Of a DNA stretch of 64,000 nucleotides, positions 34,389-43,955 are shown one piece after another; positions within the stretch are counted from its first letter, which is position 1, and each line of letters opens with the position of its first letter. The stretch lies in contig CAZOAT010000001.1 of assembly GCA_964577965.1 (NCBI GenBank), positions 8,542 to 72,541 of the forward strand, read 5' to 3'. The notes beneath the pieces are model-generated. The model saw only the letters and a program-made list of their open reading frames with translations. It did not search any database and had not been told where the DNA came from. A program made the translations under genes and the position numbers. Origin of the DNA: DASUUI01 sp964577965. Its GTDB lineage: Bacteria; Gemmatimonadota; Gemmatimonadetes; Gemmatimonadales; Gemmatimonadaceae.

Positions 34389-34417
34389 TTGAAGGGGCAC
34401 AGCCGCGCGGATAACTT
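34389..34417 (+). promoter_or_regulatory. Candidate promoter for the truA-degP-purine operon
   Basis: TTGAAG (34389-34394), a 17-bp spacer and TAACTT (34412-34417). Transcription from it would begin at about the GTG of truA (34424), implying a leaderless or nearly leaderless message; no usable ribosome site precedes the GTG. On the opposite strand a TTGACA lies at 34367-34362 for the GAF-like gene, without a clear -10. Confidence 0.35.
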
Positions 34418-34423
34418 CGGAGC

Positions 34424-35221
34424 GTGCCCGACCGCTCCGTTCAGCTCGTCCTGGAGTACGACGGGAGCGGCTTCAGTGGCTGGCAGCGTCAGCCAGCCGC
34501 GCGTACGGTGCAGGGGGTGCTCGAGGACGCGATGGCCCGGCTCACGCAGATCAAGGTCTCGGTCAGGGGCGCGGGGCGAACCGACGCCGGGGTGCACGCG
34601 CTGGGACAGGCAGCCGACGCCCGTGTTCCGGAACGGTGGACCGCGTCCGAGCTGAGACGCGCGCTCAACGCAGTGCTGCCCGATGACGTGCGGGTGGTGG
34701 AAGTGCACGAGATGCGGGACCACTTCAACGCAAGGAAAGACGCGATCTCACGCCGCTATTCGTACTGGATCGGAACGGACCGGGCGGCGGAGTCCCCTTT
34801 TCGGCGGCGGACCGAGTGGGCGGTGAGCTGGCCGCTGGACCAAACGATGCTGCACCGGTGCGCCTCTGCGATCAGGGGCGATCACTCGTTCCGCAGCTTC
34901 GCTGTCCGTGGCACTGCTCCCCCGCACGACCCGCACAGGTGCATCGTGGAGGATGCCCGCTGGAAAGAGCGGCCGGGCGGACTCGTGTTCGAGATCGAAG
35001 CGAATCGGTTCCTGCATCACATGGTGCGATTTCTCGTCGGAACCATGGTTGAGTTCGCATCCGGGAAGCGCCCGGGCGACAGCTGGGAAGCGGTGATGGG
35101 GGCGGAGGACAATTCGCGCGCTGCCCCGCCCGCACCGGCGCACGCTCTCTTTCTCGAGCGTGTCAAATATCCGGAAGTGCAGTACGCCCAGGCCACGCGT
35201 CCTGACGACGCCAACAATTGA
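34424..35221 (+). CDS. truA: tRNA pseudouridine(38-40) synthase TruA
   Basis: 265 aa, GTG start. Converts uridines 38-40 of the anticodon stem to pseudouridine. Catalytic aspartate is in RGAGRTDAGVHALGQ; other conserved parts are LEYDGSGFSGWQRQP, the KDAISRRYSYWI strand and FLHHMVRFLVGTM. First gene of the plus-strand run that leads into the purine operon. Confidence 0.94.
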   Translation: MPDRSVQLVLEYDGSGFSGWQRQPAARTVQGVLEDAMARLTQIKVSVRGAGRTDAGVHALGQAADARVPERWTASELRRALNAVLPDDVRVVEVHEMRDHFNARKDAISRRYSYWIGTDRAAESPFRRRTEWAVSWPLDQTMLHRCASAIRGDHSFRSFAVRGTAPPHDPHRCIVEDARWKERPGGLVFEIEANRFLHHMVRFLVGTMVEFASGKRPGDSWEAVMGAEDNSRAAPPAPAHALFLERVKYPEVQYAQATRPDDANN

Positions 35222-36621
35222 TGATCCCCCGGCTCATGCGACTCTCCAGACATCTGCTCGTGCTTGCCGCCGCAATGGCGTGCGAGGGTACCACCCCTGC
35301 GCCGACCACGGCCCAGGTCGCCACGGCCGCACGCTCTGACGAGATTGCAGGCGGGCGACGCACGGCGATAACCACCGCAGTCGAGCGGGTGGCGCCGGCA
35401 GTTGTGACCGTACAGACCGAGCGGATCGAGCGCTCGGGCGGCGACATGTTCGACCTCTTCTTCGGCCGCCAGCAGCAGCGCGCGGTGCCCGGTCTCGGCT
35501 CGGGGTTCATAGTCGGCGCCGACGGCGTCATAGTCACGAACGCGCACGTGATTGCGGGAGCATCACGCATCTCGGTGGCGCTCAGGGACGGAAGCACGTA
35601 TCCCGCACAGCTCGTTGGCGCAGACGAGCCGAATGACCTGGCCGTAATCAGGATCCAGGGAAACGACCTGCCCGTCGCGCCGCTCGGCACCTCGCGCGGA
35701 TTGCTGATGGGTGAGTGGGCCGTCGCGATCGGCAACCCGCTCGGTTTCCTGATCGGCAATACGGAGCCGAGCGTCACCGCGGGAGTCGTCAGTGGAGTCG
35801 GGCGGAATCTCGCGGCCACGCCGCAGGGCGCGGGAGTATACGTGGACATGATCCAGACTGACGCTTCAATCAACCCCGGCAACTCCGGCGGTCCGCTGGT
35901 GAATGCACTCGGCGAAGTCATCGGAGTCAACACGGCGATCTTCAGTCCCACGGGCGGCTCCATCGGAGTCGGCTTCGCGATCCCGATAGACCGCGCGCGC
36001 CGCGTGGTCGAGGACCTGCTCGCTCACGGACAGATCAGGCGCCCATGGGACGGTATCAACCTCCGGATCTCACCGCCGGGGTCGCGCGAGATTCTCACCG
36101 CGGGAGCCGTGGTGCAGAGCGTCGTGCCGGAGTCGCCAGCTGCTCGGGCAGGGATCCGGCAGGGAGATGTCGTCGTTCGCTCCCGTGGGCGCCTCATCCG
36201 CAACGCATACGACTGGGAGGCCGAGCGTCTCGACTTCCGTGTGGGCGACGAGGTCCCCCTCGCCGTCAGGCGCGGAGAGCGCGAGTTCACGGCGACGATT
36301 CGGGTTGTGGACCTCCCCGAGGTCACCGCTCCGCGTGTCGCGGTATTCCAGGAGCTGCAGCTGGTTTCGCTCACACCGGCGATCAGGCAGACCAAGTCGA
36401 TCCGCAGCAGCGCCGGTGCACTGGTGGTCGCAGCCAGCGAACGCGTCTCCGAGCAGCTCGGCTTTCTGGTGGACGACGTGATACTGCAGATCAACAACCT
36501 GCGGATAGCCGGCGCCGAGGAAGCTGCCCGTGCGCTCGGAGCGTTCCCCAGCAGATCGGTCGTGACCGTGTACGTGGAACGGCAGGGCCGGTTGTGGAAC
36601 GTTCAATTCCGCATGCCATGA
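35221..36621 (+). CDS. HtrA/DegP-family serine protease, probable lipoprotein
   Basis: 466 aa from ATG at 35221, overlapping the truA stop by one base (a TTG one codon earlier is less likely). The N-terminal segment ends AAAMAC (C21), a plausible lipobox, so it is likely anchored facing the periplasm. Trypsin-like triad: H109 (TNAHV), D139 (NDLAV), S222 (GNSGGP). Two PDZ domains follow (about 270-360 and 375-460), including SPAARAGIRQGDVVV. Degrades or refolds damaged envelope proteins. Confidence 0.92.
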   Translation: MIPRLMRLSRHLLVLAAAMACEGTTPAPTTAQVATAARSDEIAGGRRTAITTAVERVAPAVVTVQTERIERSGGDMFDLFFGRQQQRAVPGLGSGFIVGADGVIVTNAHVIAGASRISVALRDGSTYPAQLVGADEPNDLAVIRIQGNDLPVAPLGTSRGLLMGEWAVAIGNPLGFLIGNTEPSVTAGVVSGVGRNLAATPQGAGVYVDMIQTDASINPGNSGGPLVNALGEVIGVNTAIFSPTGGSIGVGFAIPIDRARRVVEDLLAHGQIRRPWDGINLRISPPGSREILTAGAVVQSVVPESPAARAGIRQGDVVVRSRGRLIRNAYDWEAERLDFRVGDEVPLAVRRGEREFTATIRVVDLPEVTAPRVAVFQELQLVSLTPAIRQTKSIRSSAGALVVAASERVSEQLGFLVDDVILQINNLRIAGAEEAARALGAFPSRSVVTVYVERQGRLWNVQFRMP

Positions 36622-36640
36622 GCGGGCGCATGGTGTTCGC

Positions 36641-38077
36641 ATGAGCGACCGCGACCGCTACTCCTCGCCGCTGGCCGAGCGGTACGCCTCCGAGGCGATG
36701 CTGGAGCTGTGGTCTCCGCGCACACGTCACGGGCTCTGGCGCCGGCTGTGGCTCGCGCTCGCCGAAGCCGAGCAGGCACTCGGCGCCAACATTCCGCCGG
36801 AAGCGGTCGCTCAGATGCGCGAGCATCTCGACGAGATCGATTTCGACGCGGTCGCTGCATACGAGCGCCGCTTCCGACACGACGTGATGGCGCACATACA
36901 CGCCTTCGCCGACGTGGCGCCTGCAGCGCGGCCGTACATCCATCTGGGAGCGACCAGCGCGTTCGTCACCGATAACGCCGACCTCATCCTGATGCGCCGT
37001 GGGATGGATCTTCTCCGCGCGAAGGTTCTCACCGTCATCCGCGCACTCGCGGCCTTCGCGCGGGAGTGGCGTGATACGCCCACGCTCGGTTACACGCATC
37101 TGCAGCCCGCACAGCTCACCACCGTTGGCAAGCGTGCGACGCTCTGGCTGCAGGATCTCGTGCTCGACGTCGCGGAGCTCGACCGCCGCATCGGCACTCT
37201 CCCTTTCCGCGGAGTGAAAGGCACCACGGGTACCCAGGCGAGCTTTCTCGAGCTGTTCGGTGGAGACCACGCGAAGGTTCGGGAGCTGGAACGTCGCGTC
37301 ACGACGAGCATGGACTTCGGCGAGGCACTCGCCGTGACAGGGCAGACCTACACCCGGAAGCTGGATGCAATGGTTCTGAGTGCGGTGACCGGAGTTGCCA
37401 CGAGCGCGGCGAAGTTCAGCGGCGACATCCGGATGCTTCAGGCGTTCGGTGAGCTGGAAGAACCGTTCGAGTCGGAGCAGGTCGGTTCGTCCGCGATGGC
37501 GTACAAGCGGAACCCGATGCGCTCCGAGCGCATCGCGTCGCTTGCCCGCTTCGTGATCTCGCTCGAGGCCAACGCGAGCCACACTCACAGCGTGCAGTAT
37601 CTCGAGCGCACGCTCGATGACAGCGCCAACCGCCGGCTCGCGATACCCGAATCCTTTCTCGCGACAGATGCGATACTGCTGCTGATGGCCAACGTCGCGT
37701 CAGGGCTGCACGTCAACACCGGTCGGGTGCGCGAGCGTGTCGCGCGCGAGCTTCCATTCATGGCGACAGAGGAACTGATCCTGGCTGCTGTTCGCGCCGG
37801 AGGCGATCGGCAGGACGTTCACGAGGTGATCAGGCGGCACAGCGTCGCTGCGGCGAAGGCGCTGAGCGAGGGCGGCGATCGCAATGACCTTTTCGACCGG
37901 CTCAGCCGCGACCCCGCGTTCACAGTGCCGCTGGAGGAGATCCGTGCAGCGGCCGCCCCCGGGCGCTTCATCGGCCGGTCGCCGCGGCAGGTGGACGAGT
38001 TCCTCGGCGAGGTGGTCGAGCCGCTGCTTGCGGCAGCCGGCGCCGGCGCCGATGGCCCCGGCGAGCTCCGGGTTTGA
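36641..38077 (+). CDS. purB: Adenylosuccinate lyase
   Basis: 478 aa, ATG. Acts twice in purine synthesis, releasing fumarate from SAICAR and from adenylosuccinate. The fumarase-superfamily signature GSSAMAYKRNPMRSE is complete. The substrate segments HLGATSAFVTDNAD and YTHLQPAQ are also present. First purine gene of the operon, 19 bp after the protease gene. Confidence 0.95.
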   Translation: MSDRDRYSSPLAERYASEAMLELWSPRTRHGLWRRLWLALAEAEQALGANIPPEAVAQMREHLDEIDFDAVAAYERRFRHDVMAHIHAFADVAPAARPYIHLGATSAFVTDNADLILMRRGMDLLRAKVLTVIRALAAFAREWRDTPTLGYTHLQPAQLTTVGKRATLWLQDLVLDVAELDRRIGTLPFRGVKGTTGTQASFLELFGGDHAKVRELERRVTTSMDFGEALAVTGQTYTRKLDAMVLSAVTGVATSAAKFSGDIRMLQAFGELEEPFESEQVGSSAMAYKRNPMRSERIASLARFVISLEANASHTHSVQYLERTLDDSANRRLAIPESFLATDAILLLMANVASGLHVNTGRVRERVARELPFMATEELILAAVRAGGDRQDVHEVIRRHSVAAAKALSEGGDRNDLFDRLSRDPAFTVPLEEIRAAAAPGRFIGRSPRQVDEFLGEVVEPLLAAAGAGADGPGELRV

Positions 38078-38116
38078 ACGCTGTCATGTTCCTGACCATT
38101 CGACCGAGCCCCTGAA

Positions 38117-39034
38117 TTGAGCACAGTCACGGCGACGACTCTCCCGCTCCCGCTCGTTCGGCGCGGGAAGGTGCGCGACGTGTACGACGCAGGCGGTGAT
38201 CGGCTGCTCCTGGTGGCGACGGACAGAGTCAGCGCGTTCGACGTGGTGATGGCCGAGGCCGTGCCCCACAAGGGCGTGGTTCTCACGCAGCTCACTGCCT
38301 GGTGGCTGCTCACGCTCGGTGACGACATCCGGCATCACATGATCTCGGCCGATGCGAATGAGATCAGGCGGGAAGTACCTGGCCTGGCCCGGTTCGGTGC
38401 GGAGCTCGACGGGAGGTCGATGCTCGCGTTGCGAACACAGCCGTACCCCGTGGAGTGCGTGATGCGGGGCTACCTGGCCGGCTCAGCCTGGCAGGAGTAT
38501 CGCGCCCACGGGACGCTGGCCGGAGAGCCGCTCGCCCCTGGCTTGCAGGAGAGCGCCCGGCTGGATCCGCCGCTGTTCAGCCCCGCGACCAAAGCGGAAT
38601 CGGGGCATGACGAGAACATCACTGTGGCTGAGGCCGCACGAATAGTGGGTCGAGCCGAGGCAAAGGAGCTCGAGCGGCTCACGAGGCTGGTATATGGGCG
38701 TGGCGGAACGCTGGCGGCGAAGCGTGGAATAATCATCGCAGATACCAAGCTCGAGTTCGGAGAGCGTGGCGGCGAAATTATATTGATTGACGAGGTTCTG
38801 ACGCCTGACAGCTCGCGCTTCTGGCCGGCAGAGGCGTACAGACCCGGCGCCGCACCCCCAAGCTTCGACAAGCAGCCGCTGCGCGACCATCTCGCGCTGG
38901 AGCGCGCTGCCGGTCGATGGAACGGCGAAGCACCTGCACCTCCCCTCCCCAGTGAGGTCGTAGCCGAAATGAGTGCCCGTTATCTCGACATCTTCCACCG
39001 GCTTACCGGCTCGTCGCTGGTGGTGCCGACGTGA
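38117..39034 (+). CDS. purC: Phosphoribosylaminoimidazole-succinocarboxamide synthase
   Basis: 305 aa, TTG start; no ATG or GTG fits better. Ligates aspartate to CAIR with ATP. Motifs: RRGKVRDVYDAGGDRLLLV, TDRVSAFDVVM, VECVMRGYLAGSAWQEY, and IADTKLEFG with LIDEVLTPDSSRFW. Slightly long because of N- and C-terminal additions. Overlaps psd by 4 bp. Confidence 0.94.
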   Translation: MSTVTATTLPLPLVRRGKVRDVYDAGGDRLLLVATDRVSAFDVVMAEAVPHKGVVLTQLTAWWLLTLGDDIRHHMISADANEIRREVPGLARFGAELDGRSMLALRTQPYPVECVMRGYLAGSAWQEYRAHGTLAGEPLAPGLQESARLDPPLFSPATKAESGHDENITVAEAARIVGRAEAKELERLTRLVYGRGGTLAAKRGIIIADTKLEFGERGGEIILIDEVLTPDSSRFWPAEAYRPGAAPPSFDKQPLRDHLALERAAGRWNGEAPAPPLPSEVVAEMSARYLDIFHRLTGSSLVVPT

Positions 39035-39684
39035 ACTTCGCACGCGAAGGACTTCTCTTCATAGGGATAGCGAGCGGAATCGCGGCAGGCGCGTTCGCAC
39101 TCGCCTACATGCGCCGCTCATGGCCACTGTGGCTGCTGGCGTTCGCTCTCATCGTCATCGCCCTGTGGGTCGCGTACTTTTTCCGCGACCCTGAGCGCGC
39201 CGGCGAGCGTGGCGCGCAGCTGGTGATCGCGCCGGCAGACGGCAGGGTGGTCCAGATCGCCGAGGTGGACGAGCCGGCGTTCGTCCGTGACCGGACGGTG
39301 CGCGTCTCCATCTTCATGAACGTCTTCAACGTGCACGTAAACCGCTATCCGGTGGACGGCGTAGTGCGCTATGTGCATTACAATCCGGGGAAGTTCCTCA
39401 ACGCGGCGACGGAGAAGTCCAGCCTCGAGAACGAACAGAGCTCCGTCGGCATTGAGTCGGGCGAGTATCGCATACTGGTGCGGCAGATCGCGGGGCTCAT
39501 AGCGCGACGAATTGTCACTTACAGCGCTGAAGGCGACACGGTCACGCAGGGCGAGCGCATGGGAATCATCAGGTTCGGCTCCCGGGTCGATGTGTTCATG
39601 CCTGCCGGATCGACAGTTCGGGTGAAGGAAGGCGAAGTGACCGTAGCCGGCACGACGGTCATAGCCGAGCTGCCAGCGCCGTGA
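39031..39684 (+). CDS. psd: Phosphatidylserine decarboxylase, short form
   Basis: 217 aa, GTG start overlapping purC (GTGA). Two N-terminal membrane segments (about 7-26 and 31-50) precede the decarboxylase core YFFRDPERA, IAPADGRVV, FMNVFNVHVNRYPVDGVV. Self-cleavage at the Gly-Ser in RFGSRVDVFMP would create the pyruvoyl cofactor. Makes phosphatidylethanolamine from the product of the next gene. Confidence 0.93.
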   Translation: MNFAREGLLFIGIASGIAAGAFALAYMRRSWPLWLLAFALIVIALWVAYFFRDPERAGERGAQLVIAPADGRVVQIAEVDEPAFVRDRTVRVSIFMNVFNVHVNRYPVDGVVRYVHYNPGKFLNAATEKSSLENEQSSVGIESGEYRILVRQIAGLIARRIVTYSAEGDTVTQGERMGIIRFGSRVDVFMPAGSTVRVKEGEVTVAGTTVIAELPAP

Positions 39685-40565
39685 CCCCCCCCGAGCGGCG
39701 GCGCCGCGTGCGACGCGCCGTGGTGGTGCTGCCCAACGGCTTCACTCTCGCGAACCTTTTTCTCGGCGTGTTCGCGATCGTTACCGCGTCCCGCGGAGAC
39801 TTCAGCACGGCAGGTGTGTACATCGTGCTCGGGGGAGTCGCCGACGCGCTCGACGGGCGCATAGCGCGGGCAACCCGCACCGGGTCTCGTTTCGGCGAGG
39901 AGCTCGACTCGCTGGTGGACGCGATCACGTTCGGACTCGCCCCGGCACTCATCATGTACTTCGCGGTGCTCAACCGCGAGGGGTGGGACTGGGTGCTCGT
40001 GTTCCTCTTCGTCGCGTGCGCCGTGATCCGGCTTGCACGCTTCAACGTCGAGCAGGCGGGTCGCGCCAAGCGGTACTTCCAGGGGCTCCCGAGCCCGGCG
40101 GCGGGAATGACGCTGGCCACCTACTACTGGTTCAGCCAGACCGATCTCTACAACCAGACGATGATCGGCGACCTCCCCTGGCAGGTGATGCTCCGCTGGG
40201 TGATGGCGGGGCTCGCTTTTCTGATGATCAGCAACGTGTCCTACCCGGCGGTCCCGACAGTCGGCTACAGATCAGCGCGCGAGCTCGGCGGCACGGCGAT
40301 AGTGCTGGGAACGCTCCTGGGGATCCTCTTCCTCCCACGGGAGTTCTTCTTCCCCGCCCTGATGATGTACGTGCTGTATGGTGTGGCAAAGACTGCCCTC
40401 CTGGGGTTCCTCGGCAGGCACGCGTCGGGTGACGACCCGATTATCGGCGACGGGGAGGATCAGGACGCAGACGAGGACGCCACCGTCGAACGGGGAGTCA
40501 CACGACGTCGTCGCCGTCGCCGAAACCGGCCGGAGCGGCGGCCACTCCCGGAGGAGCCAGGCTGA
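39681..40565 (+). CDS. pssA: CDP-diacylglycerol--serine O-phosphatidyltransferase
   Basis: 294 aa, GTG start overlapping psd by 4 bp. CDP-alcohol phosphotransferase motif is complete: D55, D58-G59, A62-R63, G72, D76, D80. Several membrane helices follow, then a charged, arginine-rich C-tail (TRRRRRRRNRPERR). Pairing with psd identifies serine as the alcohol. The two lipid genes are embedded between purC and purS with overlaps on both sides. Confidence 0.9.
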   Translation: MTPPERRRRVRRAVVVLPNGFTLANLFLGVFAIVTASRGDFSTAGVYIVLGGVADALDGRIARATRTGSRFGEELDSLVDAITFGLAPALIMYFAVLNREGWDWVLVFLFVACAVIRLARFNVEQAGRAKRYFQGLPSPAAGMTLATYYWFSQTDLYNQTMIGDLPWQVMLRWVMAGLAFLMISNVSYPAVPTVGYRSARELGGTAIVLGTLLGILFLPREFFFPALMMYVLYGVAKTALLGFLGRHASGDDPIIGDGEDQDADEDATVERGVTRRRRRRRNRPERRPLPEEPG

Positions 40566-40822
40566 TGAAGCGCTTCAAGGTGGCCGTGCAGATAATCCCC
40601 CGCGCTGGACTGCTCGATCCGCAGGGGAAGGCCGTGGCCGACGCCCTCCACGCGCTCGGTTTCGGCGACGTCAGCTCTGTTCATGTCGGTCGGCACGTCG
40701 TTATTGAGCTGAGCGCACCCGACGCAATGTCAGCCGAGTCGGCGGCACAGGCCATGTGCCAGCGGCTGCTTGCCAATCCGGTGACGGAAGACTTCGAGGT
40801 TACCTCGGCGGTACCGGCGTGA
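40565..40822 (+). CDS. purS: Phosphoribosylformylglycinamidine synthase subunit PurS
   Basis: 85 aa. Bridging subunit of the three-part FGAM synthetase (PurS-PurQ-PurL). Segments KVAVQIIPRAGLLDPQGKAV and ADALHALGF are typical. Start overlaps pssA by one base (TGATG) and stop overlaps purQ by 4 bp. Confidence 0.93.
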   Translation: MKRFKVAVQIIPRAGLLDPQGKAVADALHALGFGDVSSVHVGRHVVIELSAPDAMSAESAAQAMCQRLLANPVTEDFEVTSAVPA

Positions 40823-41492
40823 AGTTCGGGATCGTCACCTTCCCCGGATCCAACTGCGACTACGACGCATATCAGGCTGTGATCGAGTCACTGGGCGAGG
40901 AGGCGGAGTACCTCTGGCACAAGGGCCACGATCTGCGCGGTGCCGACGTCGTGATCCTTCCGGGAGGTTTCAGCTATGGTGACTACCTGCGTGCAGGTGC
41001 GATCGCGCGGTTCAGTCCCATCATGCGCGAGGTGCAAGAGCACGCGCGCAGCGGCGCTCCCGTGCTCGCCATCTGCAACGGCTTTCAGATAGCATGCGAG
41101 GCGGGACTGCTTCCCGGCGCGCTCATGCGGAACGCAGGGCTCCGCTTCATCTCGGACGTGGCATATCTGCGGGTCGAAAGCACGGACACGATCTTCAGCA
41201 GCGGGTACCAGCCAGGCGAGGTCCTGGCCCTACCGGTGGCGCACGGCGAGGGACGGTACGTCGGCGACCCGGAGGCGATCGCCCGGCTTGAAGGCGAAGG
41301 GCAGGTCGTGTTCCGCTACGTGTCGCCCGAGGGAGAGCTCGACGACCGGTGGAATATCAACGGCTCGCTGAATGCGATCGCGGGGATCGTGAGCGACGAA
41401 CGCAACGTGCTGGGCATGATGCCACATCCTGAGCGCGCCATGGACTTGCTCCTCGGGTCCGACGACGGTCGGCCGCTGTTCGAAGGCCTGCT
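40819..41492 (+). CDS. purQ: Phosphoribosylformylglycinamidine synthase subunit PurQ (3' end lost in gap)
   Basis: 224 codons from a GTG overlapping purS, then the frame runs into the N gap. Class I glutaminase: FPGSNCDYDA, nucleophile C86 in AICNGFQIA, and the His-Glu pair in MMPHPERAMD. Supplies ammonia to PurL. PurQ proteins are near 225-235 aa, so only a few residues should be missing. Confidence 0.92.
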
Positions 41493-41592
41493 NNNNNNNN
41501 NNNNNNNNNNNNNNNNNNNNNNNNNNNNNNNNNNNNNNNNNNNNNNNNNNNNNNNNNNNNNNNNNNNNNNNNNNNNNNNNNNNNNNNNNNNN
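41493..41592. other. Assembly gap, 100 N
   Basis: Exactly 100 undetermined bases, the usual placeholder for a scaffold gap of unknown length. It falls between purQ and purL. The sequence directly after it carries an 11-bp repeat, which may explain why assembly failed. Confidence 0.99.
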
Positions 41593-41650
41593 GCGGAGCG
41601 ACGCGCAAAACAACCGAGCGGGCAACGCCGAGGCAGGCGGAGCGACGGGT
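41593..41650. repeat. Repeat remnant between the gap and purL
   Basis: GCGGAGCGACG occurs at 41593-41603 and again at 41637-41647, 44 bp apart, the second copy ending 3 bp before the purL ATG. This looks like the last unit or units of a 44-bp tandem repeat. The purQ-purL spacer is therefore probably a short tandem array. The true unit number is hidden by the gap. Confidence 0.4.
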
Positions 41651-43954
41651 ATGACCGTCAGCACGCGCCCGGGTGATCCGGTGATTACTTCGGCGCTGAT
41701 CGCCGAGCATGGGCTCACAGACACCGAATACCAGCGGCTCATCGCGATGCTCGGGCGCGAGCCGACGTTCACGGAACTCGGCATCGTGAGCGCCCTGTGG
41801 AGCGAGCACTGCTCTTACAAACACTCGCGCCCGCTGCTCAAGACGCTGCCGACAGAGGCGCCTTATGTGCTGCAGGGGCCCGGCGAGAACGCGGGCGTGA
41901 TCGCTGTCGGCGACGGACTCGCCGTCGCGTTCAAGATCGAGTCGCACAATCATCCCTCGGCAATCGAGCCGTATCAGGGGGCAGCGACTGGTGTGGGTGG
42001 TATCCTCCGCGACGTGTTCACGATGGGCGCGCGCCCGATCGCAATGCTGAATTCACTCCGGTTCGGCTCGCTGTCGTCTCCGCGGGTGCGCTACCTGTTC
42101 GCCGGTGTCGTGAAGGGGATCGGCGACTACGGCAACTGCGTGGGGATTCCTACAGTTGCCGGAGAGATCGTCTTCGACCCCGCCTACGAAGGCAACCCAC
42201 TCGTCAACGCGATGTGCGTGGGGGTGATGAAGGAGCACGAGCTGATCCGCGCCAGCGCAGAGGGAGTCGGCAACCCGATCATCGCCGTGGGTGCGCGCAC
42301 CGGGCGTGATGGAATCCATGGAGCGTCGTTCGCCTCGGAAGACCTGTCGCACGAGAGCGATGCCAAGCGGCCACGCGTGCAGGTCGGCGACCCGTTCACA
42401 GAGAAGCTGCTCCTCGAAGCCAGCCTCGAGCTGATCCGCAGCGGCCACATCGTGGCCATTCAGGACATGGGAGCGGCCGGGCTTACGTCGTCCTCCGCCG
42501 AGATGGCCGCGCGCGGCGACGTCGGCGTCACGATCGACGTGACGAAGGTGCCGGTGCGAGAAAAGGGAATGAGCCCGTACGAGATTCTGCTCAGCGAGTC
42601 GCAGGAGCGGATGCTCGTGGTGGCGAAACGGGGCCGCGAGGAGGACGTTCGCGCAATCCTCGAGAAGTGGGATCTCGCCGCGGCGGTCATAGGAGAAGTG
42701 ATCGCCGAGCCGGTCTACCGGGTCACCGAGGGCGACCGTGTCGTGGCGGAGTTTCCCGGCTCGCGGCTCGTGACCGACTGCCCCACATACGAGCCGGAAG
42801 CTCGGGAGAGCGACGCCATCGTGCAGCTCCGGGCACGCGATGTACCGGCGATTCCTGAGCTGCCGGAGGAACAGGATCCGATGTGGACGCTCGGACGTCT
42901 GCTCGCTGCCCCGACAATCGCAAGCAAACGATGGGCGTATCGCCAGTACGACTCCACCGTGCGGACCAATACCGTTATAGGACCCGGAGGCGACGCGGCG
43001 GTCCTGCGCCTGCGCCACACGAACAAGGCCATCGCCGTGAAGACTGACGGAAACGGCCGCTACGTCTATCTCGACCCTCGCACCGGCGGGCGTATCGCGG
43101 TCGCGGAAGCCGCGCGGAACGTCGCCTGCACCGGTGCCCGTCCGATGGCGATCACCAACTGCCTCAACTTCGGCAATCCACGCAGACCGGAGGTGTACCA
43201 CCAGCTGCGTGAAGCCGTGGCAGGAATGGGAGACGCGTGTCGCGCACTCGGGACTCCGGTCACGGGTGGCAACGTCTCGCTGTACAACGAAAGCCCGGGC
43301 GGCGCGGTCTATCCTACTCCGGTGATAGGTATGATCGGCCTGATTGACTCCCTCGACCACGTCACCCGCGCTTGGTGGGACGGCGACGGGGAGGAGATCG
43401 TACTGCTCGGCGAGCCGACTGCAGAGCTTGGCGCGAGCGAGTATCTCGCCACAATCCATGGCACCATCGCCGGTGCCCCTCCGGCGTGCGATCCGGCGCG
43501 GGAGCGCGCGCTCATAGACGCACTCCTCGACGCGATCACGCTGGGCCTGGTTCGTTCCGCGCACGACTGCTCGGACGGCGGCCTTGCCGTGGCGCTGGCG
43601 GAGTGCGCGATAATGAGACCGCGGCGGCTCGTCGGCGCCGAAGTGGACCTGAGCGCCTGGGACGAGCTTCCACTCCGCGCGCTGCTCTTCGGCGAAGCCC
43701 AGGCGAGAATCGTGGCGACGAGCAGCGATGCCGCCGGGCTCATCTCCGTCTGCCAGCGGCATCACGTGCCTGTACGCATGATCGGCCGGGTGCGAGCGGG
43801 ATCCGATTCGCTCGTGATCTCGGCACGCGGTATGTCCTGGCGGGCACCGCTCGACCTGCTGGCTGAGGCGTATCACGATGCCATCCCTGCGATAATGACG
43901 AGCTCGCCTCAGTCGGCTGCCGCGGCCGGCCAGGATTCCGTTATGGTTCTCTGA
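41651..43954 (+). CDS. purL: Phosphoribosylformylglycinamidine synthase subunit PurL
   Basis: 767 aa, ATG. ATP-dependent amidation of FGAR, small PurL type that needs PurS and PurQ. Motifs: LWSEHCSYKHSRPLL, ESHNHPSAIEPYQGAATGVGG, QDMGAAGLTSSSAEMA, LLSESQERML, and in the second half GGNVSLYNES and HDCSDGGLAVALAE. Stop is one base from purF. Confidence 0.96.
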   Translation: MTVSTRPGDPVITSALIAEHGLTDTEYQRLIAMLGREPTFTELGIVSALWSEHCSYKHSRPLLKTLPTEAPYVLQGPGENAGVIAVGDGLAVAFKIESHNHPSAIEPYQGAATGVGGILRDVFTMGARPIAMLNSLRFGSLSSPRVRYLFAGVVKGIGDYGNCVGIPTVAGEIVFDPAYEGNPLVNAMCVGVMKEHELIRASAEGVGNPIIAVGARTGRDGIHGASFASEDLSHESDAKRPRVQVGDPFTEKLLLEASLELIRSGHIVAIQDMGAAGLTSSSAEMAARGDVGVTIDVTKVPVREKGMSPYEILLSESQERMLVVAKRGREEDVRAILEKWDLAAAVIGEVIAEPVYRVTEGDRVVAEFPGSRLVTDCPTYEPEARESDAIVQLRARDVPAIPELPEEQDPMWTLGRLLAAPTIASKRWAYRQYDSTVRTNTVIGPGGDAAVLRLRHTNKAIAVKTDGNGRYVYLDPRTGGRIAVAEAARNVACTGARPMAITNCLNFGNPRRPEVYHQLREAVAGMGDACRALGTPVTGGNVSLYNESPGGAVYPTPVIGMIGLIDSLDHVTRAWWDGDGEEIVLLGEPTAELGASEYLATIHGTIAGAPPACDPARERALIDALLDAITLGLVRSAHDCSDGGLAVALAECAIMRPRRLVGAEVDLSAWDELPLRALLFGEAQARIVATSSDAAGLISVCQRHHVPVRMIGRVRAGSDSLVISARGMSWRAPLDLLAEAYHDAIPAIMTSSPQSAAAAGQDSVMVL

Positions 43955-43955
43955 G

